Source: Kaistia defluvii (GTDB taxonomy: Bacteria; Pseudomonadota; Alphaproteobacteria; Rhizobiales; Kaistiaceae). Taken from it: DNA of 64,000 nucleotides. The translations under genes and the position numbers were made by a program. The stretch is taken from the NCBI RefSeq assembly GCF_040548815.1, contig NZ_JBEPSM010000001.1:1922001-1986000 (forward strand). The letters run 5' to 3'. Positions 31,031 through 38,874 of this stretch are shown here, in pieces (position 1 is the first letter of the stretch; each line of letters begins with the position of its first letter). The notes beneath the pieces are model-generated. The model was not told where the DNA came from, made no database searches, and saw nothing but the letters and a program-made list of their open reading frames with translations.

Positions 31031-31052
31031 GATATAAACATATCTTTATATC
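31031..31052. promoter_or_regulatory. Candidate SahR operator
   Basis: A 22-base palindrome has 8-base arms GATATAAA and TTTATATC around a central ATAT (20 of 22 positions symmetric). It lies 57-78 bases upstream of the sahR ATG and is strikingly AT-rich here. Leftward TTTACA (about 31058-31053) and TATATC within it give a plausible overlapped promoter. Confidence 0.7.
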
Positions 31053-31098
31053 TGTAAAGGGCCTTGTCGGCGATCGCGGTTGCCACGGAACGCAAGAA

Positions 31099-31120
31099 GG
31101 GCGGCGCAGAGGCGCCGCCC
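31099..31120 (-). terminator. Hairpin terminator after katA
   Basis: Arms GGGCGGCGC and GCGCCGCCC with a 4-base loop, 23 bases past the katA stop, followed leftward by TTCTTG. Confidence 0.65.
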
Positions 31121-31142
31121 TTTCGATCCAGGGTCGACAGGC

Positions 31143-32603
31143 TTACTCGGCTGCGGCTGCGAGCCCTTCGGCAGACAGGCCGAGCTTGGTCGCGACGCCG
31201 ATGCCGTATTCGCGGTCGGCGCGGTAGAAGTGCACCAGCTGACGATTGATGATCTCGACCGGGACGCCCTGCATGGCGGCGGCGAGATTGCTGAACAGGC
31301 GGTCCTTCTGCTCGGCATTGAACAGGCGGAACAGGTCGCCCGGCTGCTTGTAGTCGTCATTGCCGATGCGGTGGTTATAGCGGTCCGCATCACCCTGGAT
31401 CTTCAGCGGCGGCTCGGCGACGGCCGGGTCCTGCTTCGGGCCGTTGAACGAATTCGGCTCGTAATAGGCGTCGTTGTTGGTCGCCGGCGGGAAGAAGCGC
31501 ATCGCCCCGTCCTTGTGGTAGTTATGCACCGGAACCTTCGGCGCATTGACGGGCAGCGCCTCGTAATGCGTGCCGAGCCGGTAACGGTGGGCGTCCGCAT
31601 AGGAGAAGATGCGCGCCTGCAGCATCTTGTCCGGCGAGAAGCCGATGCCCGGAACGATGTTGGACGGCGAGAAGGCGACCTGCTCGATCTCCGCGAAATA
31701 GTTTTCCGGATTGCGGTTCAGCTCGAGGATGCCGACGTCGATCGGCGGATACTCGGCATGCGGCCACACCTTGGTGAGGTCGAAGGGGTTGTAGGAAGTC
31801 TTGTCGGCGTCCGTTTCCGGCATCACCTGGACCTGAACGGTCCAGCGCGGGAACTCATGCTTCTCGATCGCGCCGAACAGGTCTTCCTGCGTCGATTCGC
31901 GGGTCTTGCCGACGACATCGGCGGCTTCCGCATTGGTCCAGTGTTCGTGGCCCTGCTGCGTCTTGAAGTGGAACTTGACCCAGAAGCGCTCATTCTCGGC
32001 GTTGATGAACGAATAGGTGTGCGAACCGTAGCCGTTCATCTTGCGCACGGAGGTCGGCAGGCCGCGATCCGAGAACAGGATCGTCACCTGGTGCAGGCTC
32101 TCGGGCGACAGCGACCAGAAATCCCACATCGCCGTCGGCGAGCGAAGATTGGTCTTGGGATGGCGCTTCTGCGTGTGGATGAAGTCGGGGAACTTCAGCG
32201 GATCGCGGACGAAGAACACCGGCGTGTTGTTGCCGACGAGGTCCCAATTTCCGTCCTCGGTGTAGAACTTGAGGGCGAAGCCGCGCACGTCGCGCTCTGC
32301 GTCGGCGGCGCCGAGTTCGCCGGCCACCGTGGAGAAGCGTGCGATCATCGGCGTCTGCGCGCCGGGCTGCAGCGCCTTGGCCTTGGTATATTTCGAGATG
32401 TCGCCGGTGACGGTCAGCGTGCCATAGGCGCCCCAGCCCTTGGCATGGACCACGCGCTCCGGGATCCGCTCGCGATTCTGGTGCGCAAGCTTCTCGACCA
32501 GTTGCCAATCCTGCAGGAGGACCGGTCCGCGCTCCCCCGCCGTCAGGGAGTTCTGGTTGTCTGCAACCGGCGCGCCGGCCGTTGTCGTTAGTTTGTCTGT
32601 CAT
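31143..32603 (-). CDS. katA: KatA, monofunctional small-subunit heme catalase
   Basis: This catalase dismutates hydrogen peroxide in the cytoplasm. The 486 residues fit a clade 3 catalase. The active-site His is in [12 protein letters not shown] (about 53-64), the Asn region is in [14 protein letters not shown], and the proximal heme tyrosine signature is [14 protein letters not shown] near 335-348. I start at the ATG at 32603 after GGAGGG; an upstream extension to 32657 has no similarity. It is transcribed divergently from oxyR with a LysR-type palindrome between them. Confidence 0.96.
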   Translation of the reverse strand: MTDKLTTTAGAPVADNQNSLTAGERGPVLLQDWQLVEKLAHQNRERIPERVVHAKGWGAYGTLTVTGDISKYTKAKALQPGAQTPMIARFSTVAGELGAADAERDVRGFALKFYTEDGNWDLVGNNTPVFFVRDPLKFPDFIHTQKRHPKTNLRSPTAMWDFWSLSPESLHQVTILFSDRGLPTSVRKMNGYGSHTYSFINAENERFWVKFHFKTQQGHEHWTNAEAADVVGKTRESTQEDLFGAIEKHEFPRWTVQVQVMPETDADKTSYNPFDLTKVWPHAEYPPIDVGILELNRNPENYFAEIEQVAFSPSNIVPGIGFSPDKMLQARIFSYADAHRYRLGTHYEALPVNAPKVPVHNYHKDGAMRFFPPATNNDAYYEPNSFNGPKQDPAVAEPPLKIQGDADRYNHRIGNDDYKQPGDLFRLFNAEQKDRLFSNLAAAMQGVPVEIINRQLVHFYRADREYGIGVATKLGLSAEGLAAAAE

Positions 32604-32684
32604 GGCGCCCTCCAAGGGTATTTGGCGACATTCGAGCCGCCTTCGACATGGCCGCAAGATGCCATGCGATTAGACCGGTTCCAA

Positions 32685-32723
32685 ATCATATTGAATGCGA
32701 CTATCGATAAGAATAACTTATCG
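32685..32723. promoter_or_regulatory. OxyR-type operator and katA promoter
   Basis: CGATAA (32705-32710) and TTATCG (32718-32723) are perfect arms around 7 bases, giving a T-N11-A LysR core. A leftward -10 TATGAT (32690-32685) lies just beyond, with TTCTTA as a possible -35 abutting the operator. This placement suits activation of katA and autoregulation of oxyR. Confidence 0.6.
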
Positions 32724-32758
32724 GCCATGATCTGGATCAATTCCAAACGGCAAAAATC

Positions 32759-33703
32759 GTGATCACGCTCCGGCAGTTGCGCTATTTCGAGGCTGTGGCG
32801 CGCCACCTGCATTTCGGCAAGGCTGCGGCCGAATGCGCCGTGACGCAGCCGGCTTTGTCGCAGCAGATCGGTGAACTCGAGGCGACGCTCGGTGTACCGC
32901 TGCTGGAGCGCGGCTCGCGCCGCATCGCCGTGACACCGAAGGGTGAGGAAGTGGCGCGGCGGGCGCTCCGCATCCTGGGCGAAGTGCGCGACCTGACCGA
33001 TTACGCCCGCCATGGTGGCGGCGTGCTGTCCGGGCCACTGCGCATCGGCGTGATTCCCTCGATCGCCCCCTATCTCCTGCCCAAGGCGCTGCCGCTGGTC
33101 CAGCACACCTATCCCGCGCTCGAACTGCAACTGCGCGAGACGCATACCAGCGTGCTGGTCGACGAACTGGCGCAGGGCAAACTCGACGTGGTGCTGATGG
33201 CCCTACCGGCAGGCGATTCGGGCTTCGAGAGCCTGCCGCTTTTCGTCGATCGCTTCCTGCTCGCGACCCAGGCCGGCATGCCGGCCTCCGCCGCCGCCTT
33301 CAGCAGCCCGGACATGATCCCGCCCGACCGGCTCCTGCTGCTGGAAGAAGGCCACTGCCTGCGCGACCAGGCGCTCACCTATTGCCGGATTCCGCGCTCG
33401 GAGAAGATGAACGGCTTTGGCGCCGCCAGCCTTTCCACCATCATGCAGATGGTGGCCAATGGCTATGGGGTGACCCTGCTGCCGGAAATGTGCGTACCGA
33501 TCGAAGCGCGCGACGAGCGCATCGCGCTCTCGCGCTTCAGCGCGCCCGAGCCGCAGCGCGAGATCGGGCTGGTCTGGCGACGCTCGTCGCCGCGCCGGGC
33601 CGATTTCGAGGCGATCGGCCGCCTGCTGGTGAAAGCTGCCTCCGACACGGCGCCGACCGTCGACACGGCGGCGAGGGCCGTGCCAGCCTTGGCCATCTCC
33701 TGA
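32759..33703 (+). CDS. oxyR: OxyR, LysR-family hydrogen peroxide sensor
   Basis: OxyR senses peroxide through a disulfide and activates catalase genes. The 314-residue protein has an N-terminal LysR winged helix (about 1-60) and an effector domain with the redox pair Cys200 and Cys209 in EEGHCLRDQALTYC, the hallmark of OxyR. The start is a GTG at 32759; an upstream ATG at 32727 hits a stop. It is divergent from katA. The small C-terminal tail after about 295 is Ala/Thr-rich and variable. Confidence 0.94.
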   Translation: MITLRQLRYFEAVARHLHFGKAAAECAVTQPALSQQIGELEATLGVPLLERGSRRIAVTPKGEEVARRALRILGEVRDLTDYARHGGGVLSGPLRIGVIPSIAPYLLPKALPLVQHTYPALELQLRETHTSVLVDELAQGKLDVVLMALPAGDSGFESLPLFVDRFLLATQAGMPASAAAFSSPDMIPPDRLLLLEEGHCLRDQALTYCRIPRSEKMNGFGAASLSTIMQMVANGYGVTLLPEMCVPIEARDERIALSRFSAPEPQREIGLVWRRSSPRRADFEAIGRLLVKAASDTAPTVDTAARAVPALAIS

Positions 33704-33773
33704 CAAAGGGGTGGTGGCAACCCGATCCCGGCGACCTAGTTGAATTCGGGTCCAAACCGGAAAGGGAAACACG

Positions 33774-34070
33774 ATGCGATACACGCTGCTCGCCGCTGCC
33801 AGCCTCGCCGCACTGACCGTCGGAGGTCCGGCTCAAGCCAAGATCCCCCTGGTCAACGCCACCTGCCCGATGAACATAGAAGTCCACGCCGACGAGGGCG
33901 GCCCGATCTACATCAATGGCAAGGAAGGCAAGCTGAAGAAGTTCAACGACAACTACTTCGAGGCCAAGGGCAGCGGCGTGACCATCTCGCTGGCCATCAA
34001 CCCCGATGGCACGGCGAACGTGTCCTACACCGGCAAGCACGGCGCCAACGGCGTCTGCATCGTCAAGTAG
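33774..34070 (+). CDS. Small secreted protein with two cysteines
   Basis: This 98-residue protein follows a clear ribosome site (GAAAGGGAAAC). It has a Sec signal peptide ending at AQA (about residue 22) and a mature domain of about 75 residues with two cysteines (CPMN at about 32 and C at 95) that could form a disulfide joining the termini. Alternating hydrophobic residues and GKEGKLKKFNDNYFEAKG suggest a beta-rich periplasmic domain. I do not recognise the family. It lies 70 bases after oxyR on the same strand and may or may not share its transcript. Confidence 0.75.
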   Translation: MRYTLLAAASLAALTVGGPAQAKIPLVNATCPMNIEVHADEGGPIYINGKEGKLKKFNDNYFEAKGSGVTISLAINPDGTANVSYTGKHGANGVCIVK

Positions 34071-34120
34071 CGCCCTGCCTCAAGCCCCTTTGGCCCGCCG
34101 GCTGCCTCTTTGACGGCCGG

Positions 34121-34900
34121 CTATGCCTTGACCGCGATCAGGAACAGGCGCGGGAAGCGCAGCAGGACTCGTCCGTCCGACATCGGCGGATAGCAGGCGG
34201 CGATCCGCTCCAGATAGGCTTCGAGGAACGCCTCGCGCAGGTCCGGCTGGATCGGCTCGAGATAGGGGCGCAGCCCCGTCCCCTTGACCCATTCGACGAT
34301 CGCCGCCGCATCGGCGAGCGGGTGGTTGTAGATCGTGTGCCAGACATCGAGGCGGGCGGATTTCGGTCCGAGAGCTTCGAAATACCCCGCCGGCGACGGC
34401 AGCATCGGCCGGCGGATGCCGCGATTGGCGAACGCGCTGGCCCATGCCCCGGAATGCGCCACCTCTTCCATCAGCATATGCGTGGGTTCGCCGAGATTGT
34501 CCGGCATCTGAACGGCGAGCACGCCGCCCGGCTTGAGGCTTTCCATCAGGCGGACCAGCACGGCGAGGTGCTCGGGCACCCACTGGAACACCGCATTGGC
34601 GAACAGCAGGTCGACGGGCTCGGCCGGCGCCCAGTCGGCGATGTCGGCTTCAAGGAAGGTGACGCCCGGCAGGCGCTTGCGCGCCGCAACCAGCATGTCC
34701 GGGGCCGAATCGATGCCGGTGATCGTGGCGCCCGGAAAGCGCTCGGCCAGAAGCTCCGTTGAATTGCCGGGGCCGCAGCCGAGATCGACCACCGACTGGG
34801 CGGTTTCGAGGGGAACCTGCGCCAGCAGGTCCCGTGCCGGGCGCGTGCGCTCGTCCTCGAACTTCACATATTGGCTCGCCGACCACGCCAGCTGATCCAT
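34121..34900 (-). CDS. tam: Tam, trans-aconitate 2-methyltransferase
   Basis: Tam methylates trans-aconitate, a spontaneous isomer that inhibits aconitase, using SAM. The 259-residue protein shows the class I SAM-binding motif [15 protein letters not shown] (about 38-52), GIDSAPDML and the family-specific [20 protein letters not shown] and W.T.Y.H.L stretches. Length equals the E. coli enzyme. It appears to be a single-gene transcript. Confidence 0.92.
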   Translation of the reverse strand: MDQLAWSASQYVKFEDERTRPARDLLAQVPLETAQSVVDLGCGPGNSTELLAERFPGATITGIDSAPDMLVAARKRLPGVTFLEADIADWAPAEPVDLLFANAVFQWVPEHLAVLVRLMESLKPGGVLAVQMPDNLGEPTHMLMEEVAHSGAWASAFANRGIRRPMLPSPAGYFEALGPKSARLDVWHTIYNHPLADAAAIVEWVKGTGLRPYLEPIQPDLREAFLEAYLERIAACYPPMSDGRVLLRFPRLFLIAVKA

Positions 34901-35079
34901 GATGGCCCCCTTCTTTCATTTCCTGCGCCGCAGCCCAACTCCTTAAGTCCGCCTGCGTTCCGCGGATAGGAAATAGGCTCTCGTACCGTGCCGCATAGCC
35001 TCGCAGGCGGACAATAGGATGACAGTCTTCCCTGTCCCGCGCGTTGGTTTGAACCACCAGCCCTGGCGACGACCCATGT

Positions 35080-35095
35080 TGTGATGCGCATCACA
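35080..35095. promoter_or_regulatory. Perfect CRP-consensus palindrome
   Basis: TGTGA-TGCGCA-TCACA matches the enterobacterial CRP consensus exactly and is fully symmetric. It lies 18 bases upstream of a short ATG frame at 35113 and about 170 bases before a strong hairpin. Which CRP/FNR relative uses it cannot be told from sequence. Confidence 0.5.
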
Positions 35096-35112
35096 GACAG
35101 GGACGGGACCGA

Positions 35113-35241
35113 ATGACAATCTCCAATCAAGTCAAAGCCAAGGGAACAGCCGCCCGCAAGGCGACGATGGCAGCCAACCGCTGCCCGTTGCTCGCACCCG
35201 GCAGCCCCCGTGGCCCGACGCAAGGACACCCGGACCCTTAG
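35113..35241 (+). CDS. Possible 42-residue basic peptide
   Basis: The ATG at 35113 opens a 42-codon frame (MTISNQVKAKGTAARKATMA...) ending in TAG. The first half is Lys/Ala-rich and could be helical; the second half is Pro/Gly-rich. A GGGAC sequence lies upstream but is not a convincing ribosome site. The CRP palindrome just upstream and the 15-base hairpin just downstream make the segment look like a transcription unit, either a small gene or a non-coding RNA. Confidence 0.25.
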   Translation: MTISNQVKAKGTAARKATMAANRCPLLAPGSPRGPTQGHPDP

Positions 35242-35264
35242 CCCCTCAACCGGGCCAAGGAAGG

Positions 35265-35312
35265 GCGAACGGCCCTGCCCCTGCCCCCCTAGACCCAGGC
35301 AGGGCCGTTCGC
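35265..35312. other. Strong 15-base-pair hairpin
   Basis: Arms at 35265-35279 and 35298-35312 (GCGAACGGCCCTGCC and its exact complement) enclose an 18-base loop. No T-run follows on either strand, so it is not a classic terminator. A second nested hairpin with arms GCGGACGG (35369-35376) and CCGTCCGC (35413-35420) lies downstream; together they suggest a structured RNA or a leader for the kinase gene. Confidence 0.4.
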
Positions 35313-35516
35313 TGAAAGCATCGCCCGCTCGACGGGCCAACCGCCATACCGGCAGGGCCGGTGGGGCGGCGGACGGTTCCTGGCCCGCTGCGCCGCAGAG
35401 CGCGGGTCGGGGCCGTCCGCTGTTATTCCGCAAATGTCGGGCACGCTGCGATTTGCAGTGCGTCACGCCCCGCCTTCGGCGGCGCAGCAACACATTCGGT
35501 CGACATTGCCGCGAAA

Positions 35517-36236
35517 ATGGCTACGACCGTTGCAATGAACGATCGATGCCCTCCCCTGCCGCCGGCTCTGCTGGACTATCTCGCCGCCGTGGAGCCGGGT
35601 CGAACCGTGTTGCATCGGCATGACGGGCAGGACGACGCGCAATCGGTGAGCTGCTCGGCCAGTCCGGCCGCCGCGAAGATCGCCTATTTCCACGATCCCC
35701 AGACGTCGAACCTCTACGAGATCCACTTCGACCAGCATTCCAGCTCGACGGTGCGCATCGACCTGAACCGGCTGGAAGTGCACAAGAAGCTCGCCCGCTT
35801 CATCGAGCACGGCATCGAGGGCCGCGAAATCCGCTGGCTGACCGCCATGGCGCCGACGGGCGTCGTGCCGAAGCTGCTGGGGCATATTCCGCGCCTGTTG
35901 CGCATGGAATATGTCGGCGAACCCACCCGGCGTTACAACCTGCCTGCCGACTGGCGCGAGCAGGCCGAGGCAATCCTCGCCGCGCTGGCCTCCGTCGGCT
36001 GCTGCCACAACGACATCAAGTGCGACAACCTGATGGTGCGCGACGGCCGACTGACCCTGGTCGATTTCGGCTGGGCGACCGCCAAGGGCGATCCGATCCC
36101 GCCGCACTGGCCGCAGGGCATCGGCCGCCAGCACCGGCTCGCCATCCACCGCTTCGACGACCGCCACGCCATCTTCGCCGCGCTGGAGTCCGCCGAGCGA
36201 GACGAGGTGGACCGCTCGATCGTGCTGCCGGCCTGA
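35517..36236 (+). CDS. Protein-kinase-fold phosphotransferase of unknown substrate
   Basis: From the ATG at 35517 (a second ATG is at 35535) the product is 239 residues. Residues 164-171 (HNDIKCDN) and DFG at 183-185 are the catalytic and magnesium-binding motifs of the kinase/lipopolysaccharide-kinase fold. The candidate ATP-anchoring lysine is less clear, with AAAKIAYF at about 51-58 as a candidate. The C-terminus after DFG is short, so the substrate lobe is reduced. It may phosphorylate a sugar, lipid or protein. Neighbours (a divergent tam, a convergent racemase) give no clue. Confidence 0.7.
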   Translation: MATTVAMNDRCPPLPPALLDYLAAVEPGRTVLHRHDGQDDAQSVSCSASPAAAKIAYFHDPQTSNLYEIHFDQHSSSTVRIDLNRLEVHKKLARFIEHGIEGREIRWLTAMAPTGVVPKLLGHIPRLLRMEYVGEPTRRYNLPADWREQAEAILAALASVGCCHNDIKCDNLMVRDGRLTLVDFGWATAKGDPIPPHWPQGIGRQHRLAIHRFDDRHAIFAALESAERDEVDRSIVLPA

Positions 36237-36240
36237 GGTC

Positions 36241-36945
36241 TCAGCCTTCGGCGAGCGCCCGCTCCCCCGCCGCCTCTGCGTGGATCGTGGTCGTGTCGTA
36301 GAGCGGCACGGTGCTGTCCTCGGCCCCGACCAGCAGCATGATCTCGGTGCAGCCGAGGATGATCGCCTCAGCGCCGCGCTCGACCAGCCGGGCCATTACG
36401 GCGCGATAGGTTTCGCGCGACGATGGCTCGACGCGCCCCTGCACCAGCTCCTCATAGATGATGCGATGCACCGCGGCGCGGTCGGCCTCGTCCGGAACGA
36501 GAACCTCGAGGCCATGCTCGCTGGCGAGCCGGCCCTTGTAGAAATCCTGCTCCATGGTGAAGGCGGTGCCGAGCAGGCCGACGCGCGTGACGCCCGCCGC
36601 CCGGATCCGTTCCGCGGTCGGGTCGGCGATGTGCAGCAGCGGAATATCGATCGCCGCCTGCACGTCACCCGCCATGCGGTGCATGGTGTTGGAGGCGATC
36701 AGCACGAAATCGGCCCCGCCGCGCTCCAGCCGGCGGGCGGCGTCGATCATCAACTTTGTCGCCTCGTCCCAGCGCCCGACATGCTGCAGCGCCTCGATCT
36801 CGGCGAAATCGAACGACCACATCACGATGCGGGCCGAATGCAGGCCGCCGAGCCGGCCGCGCACCGCCTCGTTGAGGATGCGGTAATATTCGGCCGAGCT
36901 TTCCCAGCTCAGGCCGCCGATCAGTCCGATCACCTTCTGCACCAT
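36241..36945 (-). CDS. Aspartate/glutamate racemase-family protein with one catalytic Cys replaced by Ser
   Basis: This 234-residue protein has the PLP-independent Asp/Glu racemase fold: IGLIGGLSWESSAEYYRILN at the N-terminus, SNTMH at 85-89 and LGCTE at 197-201. The second catalytic cysteine (Cys199) is kept, but the first, normally Cys before NTMH, is Ser85. Two cysteines are needed for two-way proton exchange in characterised racemases, so the enzyme may be one-sided, have altered specificity, or act as an isomerase. It is transcribed away from ettA after a terminator. Confidence 0.85.
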   Translation of the reverse strand: MVQKVIGLIGGLSWESSAEYYRILNEAVRGRLGGLHSARIVMWSFDFAEIEALQHVGRWDEATKLMIDAARRLERGGADFVLIASNTMHRMAGDVQAAIDIPLLHIADPTAERIRAAGVTRVGLLGTAFTMEQDFYKGRLASEHGLEVLVPDEADRAAVHRIIYEELVQGRVEPSSRETYRAVMARLVERGAEAIILGCTEIMLLVGAEDSTVPLYDTTTIHAEAAGERALAEG

Positions 36946-36989
36946 GCCGCATCCCCACGATGCCCGTTTCCGGGCAGCCCAAACAAGAA

Positions 36990-37032
36990 CGGGCGGGTCC
37001 GCCTATCCGAAAGGATAGGACCGACCCGCCCG
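36990..37032 (-). terminator. Intrinsic terminator of ettA
   Basis: Outer arms CGGGCGGGTC and GACCCGCCCG and inner arms CCTATCC and GGATAGG with a GAAA loop form one long hairpin, followed leftward by TTCTTGTTT. It lies 22 bases past the ettA stop. Confidence 0.85.
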
Positions 37033-37054
37033 CATCAACCCAACGCCGAAGCGA

Positions 37055-38707
37055 CTAGCGCGTCAGCTTCTTGTACTTGATCCGGTGCGGCATGACCGCA
37101 TCGTTGCCGAGGCGACGCTTCTTGTCTTCCTCATATTCCGCGAAGTTGCCCTCGAACCACTCGACATGGCTGTCGCCCTCGAAAGCGAGGATGTGGGTCG
37201 CGAGACGGTCGAGGAACATGCGATCATGCGAGATGATCACGGCGCAACCGGCGAAATCCTCGAGCGCCTCTTCCAGCGCTGCCAGGGTTTCGGTGTCGAG
37301 GTCGTTGGTCGGCTCGTCGAGCAGGATGACGTTGTTGGCGTCCTTCAGCAGCTTGGCGAGGTGAACGCGATTGCGCTGGCCGCCCGAAAGCGTGCCGACC
37401 TTCTGCTGCTGGTCGCCACCCTTGAAGTTGAACGCGCCCGCATAAGCGCGCGTGTTCACTTCCTTCTTGCCGAGATAGAACACTTCGGCGCCGCCGGAGA
37501 TTTCCTCCCAGACGGTCTTGTTCGAGCCGAGGTCGTCGCGGCCCTGGTTGACGTAGCCGAGCTGGACCGTATCGCCGAGCGAGATCGAGCCGGAATCGGG
37601 CTTTTCCTCGCCGGTGATCATCTTGAACAGGGTCGACTTGCCGGCGCCGTTCGGGCCGATCACGCCGACGATACCGCCGGGCGGCAGCTTGAACGAGAGG
37701 TTGTCGATCAGCAGGCGGTCGCCATAGCTCTTCGACAGGTTCTCGACCTCGATGACCTTGTCGCCCAGGCGCTCGCCGACCGGAATGACGATCTGCGCCG
37801 TCTGCAGCGACTTGCCCTCTGCCCGCTCGACCAGCTCGTCATAGGCCTTGATACGGGCCTTGGACTTGGACTGGCGGGCCTTGGGCGACTGCTGGATCCA
37901 CTGGCGCTCGCGCTCGATCGCCTTCATGTGGGTCATGTCCTCGCGACCCTCCTGCTCCATGCGCTTGGCCTTCTTCTCCAGATAGGCGGAGTAGTTGCCT
38001 TCGTACGGAATCGAACGGCCGCGATCGAGCTCGAGGATCCAGCCCGTTACATTGTCGAGGAAGTAGCGATCGTGGGTGACTATCAGGATGGCGCCGGGGT
38101 AATCGCGCAGATGCCCTTCGAGCCAGTTGATCGACTCGGCGTCGAGATGGTTGGTCGGCTCGTCGAGGAGCAGCAGATCGGGCTGCTCGAGCAGCAGGCG
38201 GCAGAGCGCGATGCGGCGCTTCTCACCACCGGAGAGGTTTTCCACCGAGGCGTCGCTGGGCGGGCAGCGCAGCGCGTCCATCGCCATCTCGACCTGGCTC
38301 TCGAGATCCCACAGGTTCTGGCTGTCGATGATGTCCTGGAGCTTGGCGCCCTCCTCCGCGGTCTCGTCGGAGTAGTTCATCATCAGGTCATTGTAGCGGT
38401 CGACGATCGCCTTCTTCTTGGCGACGCCTTCCATGACGTTCTCGAACACGTTCTTGGTCGGATCGATCTTCGGTTCCTGCGCGAGGTAGCCGACGGAAGC
38501 GCCCTGCGCCACCCAGGCCTCGCCCGAGAAATCCTTGTCCATCCCGGCCATGATCTTCAGGAGGGTCGACTTACCCGAGCCGTTCGGGCCGAGCACGCCG
38601 ATCTTGGCGTCGGGATAGAAGGAGAGATGGACGTTCTCCAGGACCTTCTTGCCGCCCACATAGGTCTTGGTCAGACCTTGCATGAAATAGATAAACTGCC
38701 GCGCCAT
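37055..38707 (-). CDS. ettA: EttA, energy-dependent translational throttle ABC-F ATPase
   Basis: EttA is a soluble ABC-F protein that binds the ribosomal E site and gates elongation by ATP/ADP ratio. The 550 residues hold two ABC domains: Walker A GPNGSGKS (40-47) with LSGGEKRR, and GPNGAGKS with LSGGQRNR, joined by a charged linker (about 240-310; KKAKRMEQEGRED..., QSPKARQSKSKARI) typical of the P-site-interaction motif. Length and the C-terminal RIKYKKLTR match EttA rather than Uup or YheS. There is no membrane segment. Confidence 0.96.
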   Translation of the reverse strand: MARQFIYFMQGLTKTYVGGKKVLENVHLSFYPDAKIGVLGPNGSGKSTLLKIMAGMDKDFSGEAWVAQGASVGYLAQEPKIDPTKNVFENVMEGVAKKKAIVDRYNDLMMNYSDETAEEGAKLQDIIDSQNLWDLESQVEMAMDALRCPPSDASVENLSGGEKRRIALCRLLLEQPDLLLLDEPTNHLDAESINWLEGHLRDYPGAILIVTHDRYFLDNVTGWILELDRGRSIPYEGNYSAYLEKKAKRMEQEGREDMTHMKAIERERQWIQQSPKARQSKSKARIKAYDELVERAEGKSLQTAQIVIPVGERLGDKVIEVENLSKSYGDRLLIDNLSFKLPPGGIVGVIGPNGAGKSTLFKMITGEEKPDSGSISLGDTVQLGYVNQGRDDLGSNKTVWEEISGGAEVFYLGKKEVNTRAYAGAFNFKGGDQQQKVGTLSGGQRNRVHLAKLLKDANNVILLDEPTNDLDTETLAALEEALEDFAGCAVIISHDRMFLDRLATHILAFEGDSHVEWFEGNFAEYEEDKKRRLGNDAVMPHRIKYKKLTR

Positions 38708-38874
38708 AAATTCGCTCCGAAGGCCCTCTTCGCCAAAGAGGCAGGATGTAGGGATTAGGTTGCCGCTCTTCTAGTCGATGCGCTGCCAAGGGGCAACGCG
38801 CGTGACGCCGCGCCCGGATCGTGGACGCCGGATTGGCGCCATCCCGAGACACCGGAAGGCGGGGGGTTGAAAAA

